Source of the DNA: JAXGOI01 sp040767605 | Lineage (GTDB): Bacteria; Bacillota; Dehalobacteriia; UBA4068 | Assembly (NCBI GenBank): GCA_040767605.1 | Contig: JAXGOI010000001.1 | Span: 1,054,001 to 1,118,000 of the forward strand | Length of the DNA stretch: 64,000 nucleotides | Reading direction: 5' to 3' | Part shown: positions 41,067 through 49,365 of the stretch, one piece after another | Numbering within the stretch: position 1 is the first letter of the stretch | How the letters are laid out: the number at the start of each line of letters is the position of its first letter | Notes under the pieces: model-generated | Seen by the model: the letters and a program-made list of their open reading frames with translations, nothing else | Databases searched by the model: none | Told to the model about the DNA's origin: nothing | Translations under genes and position numbers: made by a program

Positions 41067-42128
41067 ATGCTTGAGAAACTTGCCGCCCTTGAAGAAAAAT
41101 TTAATAATTTAACTCAATTAGTTTCGGACCCGGCTGTTATTGCAGACCAGGCAAATTGGCGCAAATATGTAAAAGCCCGGGCGGAGCTGGAAGATGTTGT
41201 TTCGGCCTATCAGGAATATAAAGCCTGCATGGCTCAAATTGACGATGCGGAATTAATGCTGAAAGAGAAGGGCGACCCGGAAATGGCGGAGCTTGCCCAA
41301 ATGGAGCTTGAAGAATTAAAAGAAAAAAAAGCCGAAATTGAAAATAAAATTAAGCTTTTGCTTTTGCCTAAAGACCCTAATGACCATAAAAATGTAATTT
41401 TAGAAATAAGAGCCGGCACCGGCGGGGATGAGGCCGGGCTTTTTGCCGGGGATTTATATAAAATATATACCCGCTATGCCGAAAAAAACGGTTGGAAAAC
41501 AGAAATATTAAGCGCCAATTATGGGGAGGCCGGGGGCATAAAAGAAATTATTTTACTCCTTGAAGGCAAAGGGGTTTTCAGCCGGATGAAATTTGAAAGC
41601 GGCGTCCATCGGGTGCAAAGAGTGCCGGAAACGGAATCCAGCGGGCGGATTCATACCTCCGCCGCCACAGTTGCGGTTTTGCCAGAGGCAGAAGAGGTAG
41701 ATTTGGAAATAAGCCCCAATGATGTAAGAATAGATATTTTTTGCTCCAGCGGCCCCGGGGGGCAAAGCGTTAACACAACTCAATCCGCCGTGCGCCTTAC
41801 CCATATTCCCACAGGGATTGTGGTTTCCTGTCAGGATGAAAAAAGCCAGCATAAAAATAAAGATAAGGGTATGAGGGTTCTTAGGGCCCGGGTTTTGGAA
41901 AAAATTCAGGAGGAGCAGCAGGGGGCGGAATCCAGCATACGCAAAAGCATGGTGGGCAGCGGGGATCGCTCCGAGCGCATCCGTACCTATAACTTCCCCC
42001 AAAGCCGGGTAACAGATCATCGTATTGGCCTTACCCTGCATAAGCTGGATTCTATCCTTATGGGGGAATTAGATGAAATTATAGATGCCCTGATTACAAA
42101 TGACCAGGCTATGCGCTTAAAAATGTAG
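41067..42128 (+). CDS. prfA: Peptide chain release factor 1
   Basis: Recognises UAA and UAG stop codons. 353 residues with an N-terminal helical domain, RAGTGGDEAGLFAGDLYKIY, the GGQ motif in CSSGPGGQSVNTTQSAVRL and a KMRVLRARVLEK-like region near residues 265-275. All family elements are intact. The ATG at 41067 follows AAAGGAG. prmC, which methylates the GGQ glutamine, is the next gene, the usual arrangement. Confidence 0.97.
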   Translation: MLEKLAALEEKFNNLTQLVSDPAVIADQANWRKYVKARAELEDVVSAYQEYKACMAQIDDAELMLKEKGDPEMAELAQMELEELKEKKAEIENKIKLLLLPKDPNDHKNVILEIRAGTGGDEAGLFAGDLYKIYTRYAEKNGWKTEILSANYGEAGGIKEIILLLEGKGVFSRMKFESGVHRVQRVPETESSGRIHTSAATVAVLPEAEEVDLEISPNDVRIDIFCSSGPGGQSVNTTQSAVRLTHIPTGIVVSCQDEKSQHKNKDKGMRVLRARVLEKIQEEQQGAESSIRKSMVGSGDRSERIRTYNFPQSRVTDHRIGLTLHKLDSILMGELDEIIDALITNDQAMRLKM

Positions 42129-42184
42129 GGTTTGCTAAAATAAGCTAAAGTAAGCTCTTTAAAAACTTTAAAAGGGCAAAACGG

Positions 42185-42210
42185 GCCGGGCCTTAGGGCC
42201 CGGCTCTTTA
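42185..42210 (+). terminator. GC-rich hairpin between prfA and prmC
   Basis: GCCGGGCC, loop TTAG, GGCCCGGC, then TCTTTATAAAG. The short T tract makes it a weak terminator or attenuator only eight bases before prmC. Confidence 0.5.
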
Positions 42211-42217
42211 TAAAGGG

Positions 42218-43075
42218 GTGAGGATAATTTTAGCCCTGCTGAAAAAAACAAAAGAAAGCCTGGCCGCGGGGGGCATAAAAGAAGCCCAAAGGGAAGCAGG
42301 GCTGATTATTGCTTACCTTTTGGGTTTAAGCAGCCCGGCTGCCATACCCTTATATCAGGGAGGTTTAAAAGCCGGGGATAAAAGGCGCCTTGAAGAAATT
42401 ATTAGCCGCAGACTAAAGGGGGAACCATTGCAATATATTTTGGGGGAGGCGGAATTTATGTCTTTACCCTTTAAAATAAATTGCCATACCCTTATCCCCC
42501 GGGGGGATACCGAGTGTATAGTTGAGGAGGCCTTAAGGCTTTTTAAAGATAAAACCCCGGTTGAAGCCGGAGATATTTGCTGCGGCAGCGGGGCAATAGC
42601 CGTAAGCCTGGCCTATTATGCCCCGGCTTTTAAAATTTGGGCCGTGGATATTTCTAATCAGGCTCTTAAAATAGCGGCTGAAAATGCCTGCCTGAATAAG
42701 GTTGCGGGGCAAATTAATTTTTTAGGCGGGGATTTACTTAAACCCCTTGAAGGCCGCAGGCTGGATATAATTATTGCCAACCCCCCATATATTCCAAGGG
42801 AGGAAATCCCCGCTCTGCAAAAAGAAATTATTTATGAGCCTGCCCTGGCTTTAGACGGCGGCGAAGACGGGCTGGATTTTTACCGCCGTCTGGCCAAAGA
42901 GAGCCCCAAAAATCTTAAAGAAAAGGGTTATCTGCTTTTGGAAATCGGCTCTAATCAAAAGGAAGAGATTTGTTCTATCCTTAAAGAGCAAGGGTTTATT
43001 ATAGAAAAAATTATTAAGGATTTAGGCCAAAGGGATAGGGGTATTCTGGCCGGCTTAAAGGCAAAACAGCCCTAA
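42218..43075 (+). CDS. prmC: Release factor glutamine methyltransferase
   Basis: SAM-dependent N5-glutamine methyltransferase that modifies the GGQ glutamine of release factors. 285 residues with EPLQYILGEAEFMSLPF, LIPRGDTECIVEEAL, the SAM-binding CGSGAIAVSLAYY and the catalytic NPPYIP. The start codon is uncertain: the GTG at 42218 overlaps AAGGGG, and no later ATG or TTG lies near the family N terminus. A non-standard start shortly downstream (ATA/ATT behind GGGGTGAGG) is possible. It directly follows prfA, as expected. Confidence 0.93.
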   Translation: MRIILALLKKTKESLAAGGIKEAQREAGLIIAYLLGLSSPAAIPLYQGGLKAGDKRRLEEIISRRLKGEPLQYILGEAEFMSLPFKINCHTLIPRGDTECIVEEALRLFKDKTPVEAGDICCGSGAIAVSLAYYAPAFKIWAVDISNQALKIAAENACLNKVAGQINFLGGDLLKPLEGRRLDIIIANPPYIPREEIPALQKEIIYEPALALDGGEDGLDFYRRLAKESPKNLKEKGYLLLEIGSNQKEEICSILKEQGFIIEKIIKDLGQRDRGILAGLKAKQP

Positions 43076-43144
43076 TGGCATAATGCAAAATATAAAGCGG
43101 ATAAAACAAAGACAGCAAAACAGAGGAAATACAGCGGAGAAAAT

Positions 43145-44143
43145 ATGGAAACCAAAATCCATACAATTAATAGGGAGGCCCCCCAAACCGAGCTTTTAGA
43201 GGAGGCCGCCAAATATTTGCGTAATGGCTTACTTGTGGCCTTCCCGACAGAAACTGTTTATGGCCTGGGGGCCGATGCCTTAAATGCCGAAGCGGTAGAA
43301 GCTATTTTTAAGGCCAAGGGCCGCCCGGGGGATAACCCTTTAATAGTTCATATCGGCAGCCCGGAAGACTTAGAGAAAATTGCCTATACCGATGACCGGG
43401 TTAAAAGGCTGGCAAAGGTCTTTTGGCCCGGCCCCTTAACTATGGTGCTGCCGAAAAAACCCAATGTGCCGGAAATTGTAACCGCGGGCCTTAATACAGT
43501 TGCCGTAAGAATGCCGGGGCATAAAATTGCCCTTGCCTTAATTAAGGCGGCGGGGCTGCCTGTTGCGGCGCCTTCTGCCAATCTCTCCGGCCGCCCCAGC
43601 CCAACAACGGCCCGGCATGTGCTGGAGGATTTAAACGGAAGGATTCCCCTGATTTTAGACGGCGGCCGGGTAGAAATAGGGCTGGAATCCACCGTGCTGG
43701 ATTTAAGCGGCAAAAATGCAAAAATTTTGCGCCCGGGGGCAATAACAAAAGAAGATTTAAGCCCCTATTTAAAAGAGGTGGATTATTTCTCCGGAAAAAG
43801 TCTTCGCCCGGCCTCCCCGGGGATGAAATATGCCCATTATGCCCCCAGGGGAAGGGTAATTTTAGGGGATTTTCAAGAATTATTAAGCCTTTGGCAAAAA
43901 TATAAAGATAAAAAACATTTGCTTATCGGCTGGCAGGAAAGCCTTAAAACCCTGCCCCAAGAGGCAAATACTTATGCCCTTGGCAAAAAAGGAGATTTAG
44001 CCTCCTTTGCCGGGAATATTTATGCCGCTTTCCGCATGGCGGATGCCGAAAAAATTGAGATAGTTATTGTCGAAAAAGTGCCTGAAGAGGGGTTGGGGGT
44101 TGCCATAATGAACCGTCTTAAAAAGGCTGCCGCCTCTATTTAA
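43145..44143 (+). CDS. tsaC: L-threonylcarbamoyladenylate synthase
   Basis: First enzyme of N6-threonylcarbamoyl-adenosine synthesis for tRNA position 37 (Sua5/YwlC type). 332 residues: the YrdC domain with FPTETVYGLGADAL, KAKGRPGDNPLIVHI, and PSANLSGRPSPTTARHV, followed by a C-terminal Sua5 domain (RPASPGMKYAHYAP), so it is the long form. The ATG at 43145 is preceded by GGAG. It lies at the end of the rpmE-DUF1385-prfA-prmC-tsaC cluster. In B. subtilis the genes ywlE and rpiB follow soon after; here they lie 41 kb away. Confidence 0.95.
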   Translation: METKIHTINREAPQTELLEEAAKYLRNGLLVAFPTETVYGLGADALNAEAVEAIFKAKGRPGDNPLIVHIGSPEDLEKIAYTDDRVKRLAKVFWPGPLTMVLPKKPNVPEIVTAGLNTVAVRMPGHKIALALIKAAGLPVAAPSANLSGRPSPTTARHVLEDLNGRIPLILDGGRVEIGLESTVLDLSGKNAKILRPGAITKEDLSPYLKEVDYFSGKSLRPASPGMKYAHYAPRGRVILGDFQELLSLWQKYKDKKHLLIGWQESLKTLPQEANTYALGKKGDLASFAGNIYAAFRMADAEKIEIVIVEKVPEEGLGVAIMNRLKKAAASI

Positions 44144-44196
44144 CCCCGGGGGCAATCTGCCGCAGCAAAGGGCCTAAGCCCCGTTTTAGGTGGGGT

Positions 44197-44237
44197 TTTA
44201 ATAATAAAAGCAAGCAAGCCTTGCTTTTATTATTAAA
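44197..44237. repeat. Perfect 18-bp stem after tsaC
   Basis: Two perfect 18-base arms (44197-44214 and 44220-44237) with a five-base loop. It has no U tract after it in either direction, so transcript end protection is as likely as termination. Confidence 0.75.
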
Positions 44238-44283
44238 GGTTTGGGGCAAAGACAATATTATACAAAACTGCCTTAAAAACCCT

Positions 44284-44312
44284 TTGATTCGGGAATAGGA
44301 GTATGGTATAAT
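44284..44312 (+). promoter_or_regulatory. Upstream hydrogenase-operon promoter P1
   Basis: TTGATT, 17 bases, TATAAT, about 300 bases before the operon start. Confidence 0.7.
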
Positions 44313-44404
44313 AAATTGCTCGCAGAAGGCAGCCAAAATAATTGACTGATTTTTAAGAATAATTATTTGATTTATAAGAAAAATAGAGCATTTTAATTAG
44401 GGTA

Positions 44405-44440
44405 TTGTCTAATTGCATCGTTTAATGTATCCTAGGATAC
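44405..44440 (+). promoter_or_regulatory. Hydrogenase-operon promoter P2 overlapped by a palindromic operator
   Basis: TTGTCT (44405-44410), 17 bases, TATCCT (44428-44433). The perfect 14-base palindrome GTATCCTAGGATAC (44427-44440) covers the -10, the position of a repressor operator. The rest of the 470-bp gap holds further hairpins (a TTTTATAC/GTATAAAA stem at 44512-44552 and GCATG/CATGC at 44584-44598, next to the ribosome site) and no gene. Confidence 0.65.
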
Positions 44441-44613
44441 GAGAGTAGTATTTATAATAACTCCCAGCAAAATAAAAAGTAGGCCGATGGGGGATTTTTA
44501 CGGCAGAGGATTTTATACTTTAAAGTTTTGGCGGGGGTTTTATTGTATAAAAAGATAAATAGCTAAATTGGATGATTTTTTTGGCATGTTTTGCATGCGG
44601 AAAGGAGAAAAAA

Positions 44614-46449
44614 GTGAGCAGGCTAGAAATTATACAACCTGATAGAGCTCAAACTGTGGTGGAAGGTCTTTATAAAGATCTTGAACGCCGCATTATTGCC
44701 AGCCCCTCCGGCCTTTGCCCGGTAGATTTGGCTGCATCTTTCCTTAAGCTTTGCCGCGCTCAAACTTGCGGCAAATGCGTGCCCTGCCGTGTGGGACTGG
44801 CTCAGCTTGAAAATCTTTTGGAGTCTGTCTTAAATTTTGAGGCTACTTTAGACACTTTGGATCTTATTGAAAAAACCGCCAGGGTAATTATTAACTCTGC
44901 CGATTGTGCCATCGGCTATGAAGCGGCCGAAATGGTACTTAAGGGAATAGAGGGCTTCCGCGAGGATTATGTGGAGCATATTGTAAGCGGCCACTGTTCC
45001 TGCAGCATGGAAAGATCTGTACCCTGTGTTCATTTATGCCCGGCAGAAGTTGATGTCCCCGGTTATGTCGCTCTTATTAATGCGGGAAGATACGGTGACG
45101 CAGTGCGCCTTATCCGTAAGGATAACCCCTTCCCCACCGCTTGCGGCTATGTTTGCGAGCACCCCTGTGAAACTCATTGCAGAAGAAAGATGATAGACGA
45201 TGCGATTAATATTCGCGGCCTTAAGCGTTTTGCCGTGGATAATGCCGGAAAAGTTGCGCCGCCCCCATGCGCAGAAAAAACCGGTAAAAAAGTTGCCGTT
45301 GTCGGCGGGGGCCCTGCCGGGCTTACTGCCGCTTATTTCCTCTCTTTAATGGGGCACAGCGCAACGGTGTATGAAAAACAGCAGCATTTAGGCGGTATGC
45401 TCCGTTACGGCATTCCCAGCTACCGCCTTCCCAGAGAAAGGCTTGAAGATGATATTGAGGCTATTTTGGCAACCGGCGTTGAAATTAAAAAAGGTGTTGA
45501 AATAGGCAAAGATATTTTAATTGAAAACTTGGCCAAAGAATATGATGCCGTATATATTTCCATTGGCGCCCATTCCGATAAAAAGCTCGGCATAGAAGGG
45601 GAAGACAGCAGAGGCGTTATTTCCGCTGTGGAAATTCTCCGCAGTATGGGGAATGGCAATGCTCCGGATCTTGCCGGCAAGAAAATCGCCGTTATCGGCG
45701 GAGGCAATGTGGCCATGGATGTTGCCCGCACCGCAATGCGTTTAGGGGCGGAATCGGTTTCCATTGTTTACCGCCGCCGCCAGACGGATATGACCGCTTT
45801 AGTGGAAGAAGTTGAGGGCGCGGCTAATGAAGGCTGTGAAATGCTTATGCTTCAGGCCCCCTCCAGGGTAGAGGCAAATGCTCAGGGCGAAGTTACGGCA
45901 TTATGGGTAAAACCCCAGATTATTGGTAAAATTGATTCTTCCGGCCGCCCCCGTCCCGTTAACGCCGATGCCGAAGAAGAAAGAATAGAATGTGATATTA
46001 TTGTAGTGGCAATCGGCCAGAGTATTGAAACAGAGCCCTTTGAAGATTTTGGCGTTAAAGTTAAATGGGGCAATATTGAAGCCGAAAACTGCGGCCGTTT
46101 AGAGAACTTCCCCCATATTTTTGCGGGGGGGGATTGCGTAAGCGGCCCGGCTACGGTAATTAAAGCTATCGGCGCCGGTAAGGTTGCGGCTGCCAATATT
46201 GATAATTATTTAGGCTATCACCATGAAATTTCCTGCGATGTGGAAATTCCCGCCGTCAGCCTGGAAGACAGAATACCCTGCGGCAGAGTGAATATGACGG
46301 AGCGCAGTGCAAATCAGCGTAAGAATGATTTTAATTTAATGGAAAAAGGAATGACCTGCCAGGAGGCCATGCAAGAATCTGGCCGCTGCCTGCGCTGCGA
46401 TTATTTCGGCTATGGATTATTCAGGGGAGGGAGAATAGCAAAATGGTAA
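44614..46449 (+). CDS. GltD-like NADPH-type flavoprotein fused to a NuoF-type iron-sulfur tail
   Basis: 611 residues. Residues 1-130 resemble the C-terminal iron-sulfur domain of NuoF/HydB (TCGKCVPCRVGLAQLE) without its FMN domain. The rest is GltD-like: a cysteine-rich part (CVHLCPAEVDVPGY, CGYVCEHPCETHCRR), FAD-binding GGGPAGLTAAYFL, NADPH-type GGGNVAMDVARTAM with VYRRR, and FAGGDCVSGPATVIKAIG. A last CXXC (RCLRCDYFGYG) ends it. It probably passes electrons between NADP(H) and the hydrogenase encoded next; NADP preference is inferred from the arginines. GTG at 44614 follows AAAGGAG. The gene overlaps hydA by seven bases. Confidence 0.85.
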   Translation: MSRLEIIQPDRAQTVVEGLYKDLERRIIASPSGLCPVDLAASFLKLCRAQTCGKCVPCRVGLAQLENLLESVLNFEATLDTLDLIEKTARVIINSADCAIGYEAAEMVLKGIEGFREDYVEHIVSGHCSCSMERSVPCVHLCPAEVDVPGYVALINAGRYGDAVRLIRKDNPFPTACGYVCEHPCETHCRRKMIDDAINIRGLKRFAVDNAGKVAPPPCAEKTGKKVAVVGGGPAGLTAAYFLSLMGHSATVYEKQQHLGGMLRYGIPSYRLPRERLEDDIEAILATGVEIKKGVEIGKDILIENLAKEYDAVYISIGAHSDKKLGIEGEDSRGVISAVEILRSMGNGNAPDLAGKKIAVIGGGNVAMDVARTAMRLGAESVSIVYRRRQTDMTALVEEVEGAANEGCEMLMLQAPSRVEANAQGEVTALWVKPQIIGKIDSSGRPRPVNADAEEERIECDIIVVAIGQSIETEPFEDFGVKVKWGNIEAENCGRLENFPHIFAGGDCVSGPATVIKAIGAGKVAAANIDNYLGYHHEISCDVEIPAVSLEDRIPCGRVNMTERSANQRKNDFNLMEKGMTCQEAMQESGRCLRCDYFGYGLFRGGRIAKW

Positions 46450-48203
46450 AAATAACAATAAATAAAACCACCTTTGATGTTGAGGAAGGCACTACCATTT
46501 TACAGGCTGCAGAGTCTATTGGTATTCATATCCCTACTCTGTGCTATTTAAAGGATGTTAATGAAATCAATGCCTGCCGGGTCTGTGTTGTGGAAATTGA
46601 AGGCAAGGACAGGCTTGTTACCTCTTGCTCCACCAAGGCGGAAGAGGGAATGGTTATTCATACCAATAGCCCAAAGGTCAGGGAAGCCAGAAAAACAAAT
46701 GTAGAATTTATTTTATCCCAGCATGACTGCTATTGCGCAACATGCGTAAGAAGCGGAAACTGCAATCTTCAAAAACTTTCCAACGATTTGGGGATTTTAG
46801 ACCTTCCTTATAAAAGAGAAGTGCCTTATGCCCCTTGGAATAATGATTTCCCCTTAATCAGGGATTTAGGCAAATGTATTAAATGTATGCGCTGCATACA
46901 GATTTGCGATAAAGTTCAGTCCTTAAAAATATGGGATGTTGCCAATACCGGCTCCCGCACCACTGTTGATGTTTCCTTAAACCGCAAAATTGAGGATTCC
47001 GACTGCTCTTTATGCGGCCAGTGCATAACCCATTGTCCTGTCGGCGCCTTAAGAGAAAGAGATGATTTAGACAAAGCCATTGCCGCCTTGGAAGACCCGG
47101 AAATTGTTACCGTTGTTCAGATTGCCCCCGCCGTCAGGGCGGCCTGGGGCGAGCCTTTAGGCCTTACCCGGGAAGAGGCTACCGTTAAGCGTTTGGTTTC
47201 CGCCCTGCGTAAAATGGGCTTTGATTATATCTTTGATACTAACTTTGCCGCCGATTTTACCGTTATGGAAGAGGGCACCGAGTTTTTAGAGAAGCTTAAA
47301 AATAAAGAAAATGAAAAATTCCCCCTCTTTACCTCTTGCTGCCCCGGCTGGGTTCGTTTTATAAAATCCCAGTATCCGGATATGGTAAATCAGCTCTCTA
47401 CTGCCAAATCACCTCAGCAGATGTTCGGCGCCGTGGCTAAAAGCTATTTTGCCAAGCTGCTTAAGGTTGACCCTAAAAAAATTGTCTGTGTTTCTTTTAT
47501 GCCTTGTCTGGCGAAAAAAGAGGAATGCATACTCCCCGGCATGGACAGTGTTGGGGCAGGCCCCGATGTTGATATAGCCTTAACCACCCGGGAATTAGAC
47601 AGGCTAATTAAAGCGGAGGGCATTAAAGCCGCCGATTTAAAAGAAGAGGAATTTGACAGCCCCTTTGGGGTCAGCACCGGCGCCGCGGTTATTTTTGGAG
47701 CCTCCGGCGGCGTTATGGAAGCCGCCCTGCGTTCGGCATATTTCCTTGTAACCGGGGAAAACCCCGCCCCTGATGCTTTTAAAGAGGTTCGGGGTATGGG
47801 AGGCTGGAAGGAAGCCAGCATTGAAATAGCCGGCATTCCCCTTAAGGTTGCTATTGCCAGCGGCCTAGCCAATACCAGAGATCTGATAGAAGCCCTGCGC
47901 CGCGGGGATGTAGCTTATGATTTTGTTGAAATTATGGCCTGCCCCGGCGGTTGCGCCGGCGGCGGCGGCCAGCCCATTCATGACGGCTTGGAATTGGCTG
48001 AGGCCCGGGCCGAGAATCTCTACTTCTTGGATAGCGTTGCCGATTTGCATTTCTCCCATGAGAACCCCACTGTAATCCAGGCTTATGAGGACTATTTTGA
48101 AAAGCCCTTATCTCATAAAGCCCATGAGCTTCTCCATACGGACCATGAAAATTGGCAAATGCCTCTTGCGCCGTACCTTACCCAAAAGAAAAAAAGCTGC
48201 TAG
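46443..48203 (+). CDS. hydA: [FeFe] hydrogenase large subunit with NuoG-like iron-sulfur domains
   Basis: 586 residues. In order: a [2Fe-2S] domain (TLCYLKDVNEINACRVCVVE, then SC), a His-ligated cluster (HDCYCATCVRSGNC), two [4Fe-4S] sites (CIKCMRCIQICDKV and CSLCGQCITHCPVGAL), and the H-cluster domain with all three signatures (TSCCPGWV, MPCLAKKEE, EIMACPGGCAGGGGQP). Every H-cluster cysteine is present, so it should be active. This is the cytoplasmic multi-cluster (M3-type) group. It overlaps the upstream flavoprotein gene by seven bases (translational coupling) and is closed by a terminator. Maturation genes hydEFG are not in the window. Confidence 0.95.
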   Translation: MVKITINKTTFDVEEGTTILQAAESIGIHIPTLCYLKDVNEINACRVCVVEIEGKDRLVTSCSTKAEEGMVIHTNSPKVREARKTNVEFILSQHDCYCATCVRSGNCNLQKLSNDLGILDLPYKREVPYAPWNNDFPLIRDLGKCIKCMRCIQICDKVQSLKIWDVANTGSRTTVDVSLNRKIEDSDCSLCGQCITHCPVGALRERDDLDKAIAALEDPEIVTVVQIAPAVRAAWGEPLGLTREEATVKRLVSALRKMGFDYIFDTNFAADFTVMEEGTEFLEKLKNKENEKFPLFTSCCPGWVRFIKSQYPDMVNQLSTAKSPQQMFGAVAKSYFAKLLKVDPKKIVCVSFMPCLAKKEECILPGMDSVGAGPDVDIALTTRELDRLIKAEGIKAADLKEEEFDSPFGVSTGAAVIFGASGGVMEAALRSAYFLVTGENPAPDAFKEVRGMGGWKEASIEIAGIPLKVAIASGLANTRDLIEALRRGDVAYDFVEIMACPGGCAGGGGQPIHDGLELAEARAENLYFLDSVADLHFSHENPTVIQAYEDYFEKPLSHKAHELLHTDHENWQMPLAPYLTQKKKSC

Positions 48204-48265
48204 TTTTTAAGTTAAAAGCAAAAAAGCAATAAAGTAATTAAAGTAATTAAAGTAATAAAAGTAAT

Positions 48266-48307
48266 AAAAGCATATGCCTTAGGAAAATACTGAGGCATAT
48301 GCTTTTT
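48266..48307 (+). terminator. Intrinsic terminator after hydA
   Basis: AAAAGCATATGCCT and its exact complement, ten-to-twelve-base loop, then TTTTTATT. It is preceded by loose tandem AAAGTAATTA/AAAGTAATAA units (48232-48270). Confidence 0.88.
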
Positions 48308-48337
48308 ATTTTGCCTGCGCTTCCACCGGATAACTTA

Positions 48338-48775
48338 TTACATTTCCCTATGATATTTAGAAAGAAAATAGATATTTGAAAAAACAAAAAATAAATAGGC
48401 CCCGATAAGTATAAAGAGAATATACATATCCACCTGCATAAGGGCAAAGGCAATTAAGATTGCGGCATAAACGTATATCATTAAATCATATGCCCGGGCT
48501 TTTGCCTTATAGTTAATGGCCCTGTTGCGCTCATCTTTTTCTTCTACTTCCATTTGTTTTGCGGCTTGGGGGTTTTTAAGGGCTATTTTGTTTTTAATTG
48601 CCGAGCCAAGATTGCCCCCAAAAATACCCGAGCCAACCCCAATACATAAATACGGCAATCTTTTAAATATTCCCCCGGCCTCCGGCAATAGCTTTAAAAG
48701 CGCCAGCCCGGCGGCAAAAATAATAAAGCCGATTACGGAGAAAAAAATATATCGCCCTGGCTTATATGGTTTCAT
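48338..48775 (-). CDS. Four-helix membrane protein paired with an XRE regulator
   Basis: 145 residues with four hydrophobic segments (IFFSVIGFIIFAAGLALL, LCIGVGSGIFGGNLG, LMIYVYAAILIAFALMQ, ILFILIGAYLFFVFSNIYF) and a charged middle loop (KQMEVEEKDERNRAINYKAKA). This layout matches a family of small membrane proteins found with XRE regulators in Firmicutes (DUF2178-like or similar; I am not certain of the number). The ATG at 48775, with AGGAGG at the right distance, is preferred over upstream in-frame ATGs. It overlaps the end of the regulator gene by 14 bases. The function is unknown. Confidence 0.72.
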   Translation of the reverse strand: MKPYKPGRYIFFSVIGFIIFAAGLALLKLLPEAGGIFKRLPYLCIGVGSGIFGGNLGSAIKNKIALKNPQAAKQMEVEEKDERNRAINYKAKARAYDLMIYVYAAILIAFALMQVDMYILFILIGAYLFFVFSNIYFLSKYHREM

Positions 48776-48977
48776 TACCTTCATCCTCCTCATAAATAAA
48801 GATTTCTTCAATATTCATTTTAAAGTATTTTGCGATTTTAAAAGCAAGAAGGATTGAAGGATTATACCGGCCATTTTCAAGGGAGCCGATTGTCTGCCGG
48901 GATACCTCCAATGCGGCGGCCAAATCTTCTTGGCGTATATTATGCTGTTTTCTGATTTCTTCCAGGCGGTTTTTCAA
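48762..48977 (-). CDS. XRE-family transcriptional regulator
   Basis: 71 residues. The helix-turn-helix is clear: NRLEEIRKQHNIRQEDLAAALEVSRQTIGSLENGRYNPSILLAFKIAKYF (given as key segments RLEEIRKQHNIRQEDLA, VSRQTIGSLENGRYNPS), the usual length for the small Firmicute type. The frame opens earlier, but the TTG at 48977 after AAGGGGTGA gives a proper start. A strong promoter with flanking inverted repeats lies just upstream, so it likely controls itself and the membrane protein encoded with it. Confidence 0.88.
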   Translation of the reverse strand: MKNRLEEIRKQHNIRQEDLAAALEVSRQTIGSLENGRYNPSILLAFKIAKYFKMNIEEIFIYEEDEGNETI

Positions 48978-49018
48978 GATAGTATCACCCCTTGATGGAA
49001 AGCGTGCTTTGCATAACC

Positions 49019-49047
49019 AGTATAGCAATTATAATAATTAATGTCAA
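49019..49047 (-). promoter_or_regulatory. Promoter of the XRE-membrane protein operon
   Basis: On the minus strand: TTGACA (49047-49042), 17 bases, TATACT (49024-49019). Flanking GGAAAG-type inverted elements (48996-49011, and 49044-49058 on the other strand) look like operator half-sites. Confidence 0.87.
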
Positions 49048-49277
49048 GCGAACTTTCCATTAATCAAGAAAATTTTAAAGGAGAGGGTTTATATCCAAGC
49101 GCACCCTTAGCTCATCCGGGCATTAAAGTTTAGGCGGTATTCTTCGTAAAGCCGGTAAGAAGCGTAAAAAAATATGCCCTAAAGCCTTGACCATTTTAGT
49201 TCCCACGGCGGCTATATTTTAAAGCGTTGAACAAAGCAAAAAATAATCCTGTACGCCGTTTTTATCTGCTTAATTAT

Positions 49278-49365
49278 GCGGTAAAACCGCCCTATTGAGG
49301 AAAGATGAGTGATTAATCCTAGCGGTAAAGCTGCCTTATTGGAGAAAGATGTACGATTAGCCTTT
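49278..49365 (+). repeat. Two tandem 44-bp degenerate repeats
   Basis: Each unit starts GCGGTAAA, then CTATTG/TTATTGG, AGAAAGATG and GATTA. About 75 percent identical by eye. They lie in the 930-bp non-coding region between the XRE gene and the LuxR gene (49048-49974), which otherwise holds a promoter and a weak hairpin before the LuxR gene. Confidence 0.6.

Noticed and set aside
41553..42041. 162-codon minus-strand frame inside prfA
   Set aside because: Shadow of prfA, which has every release-factor motif.
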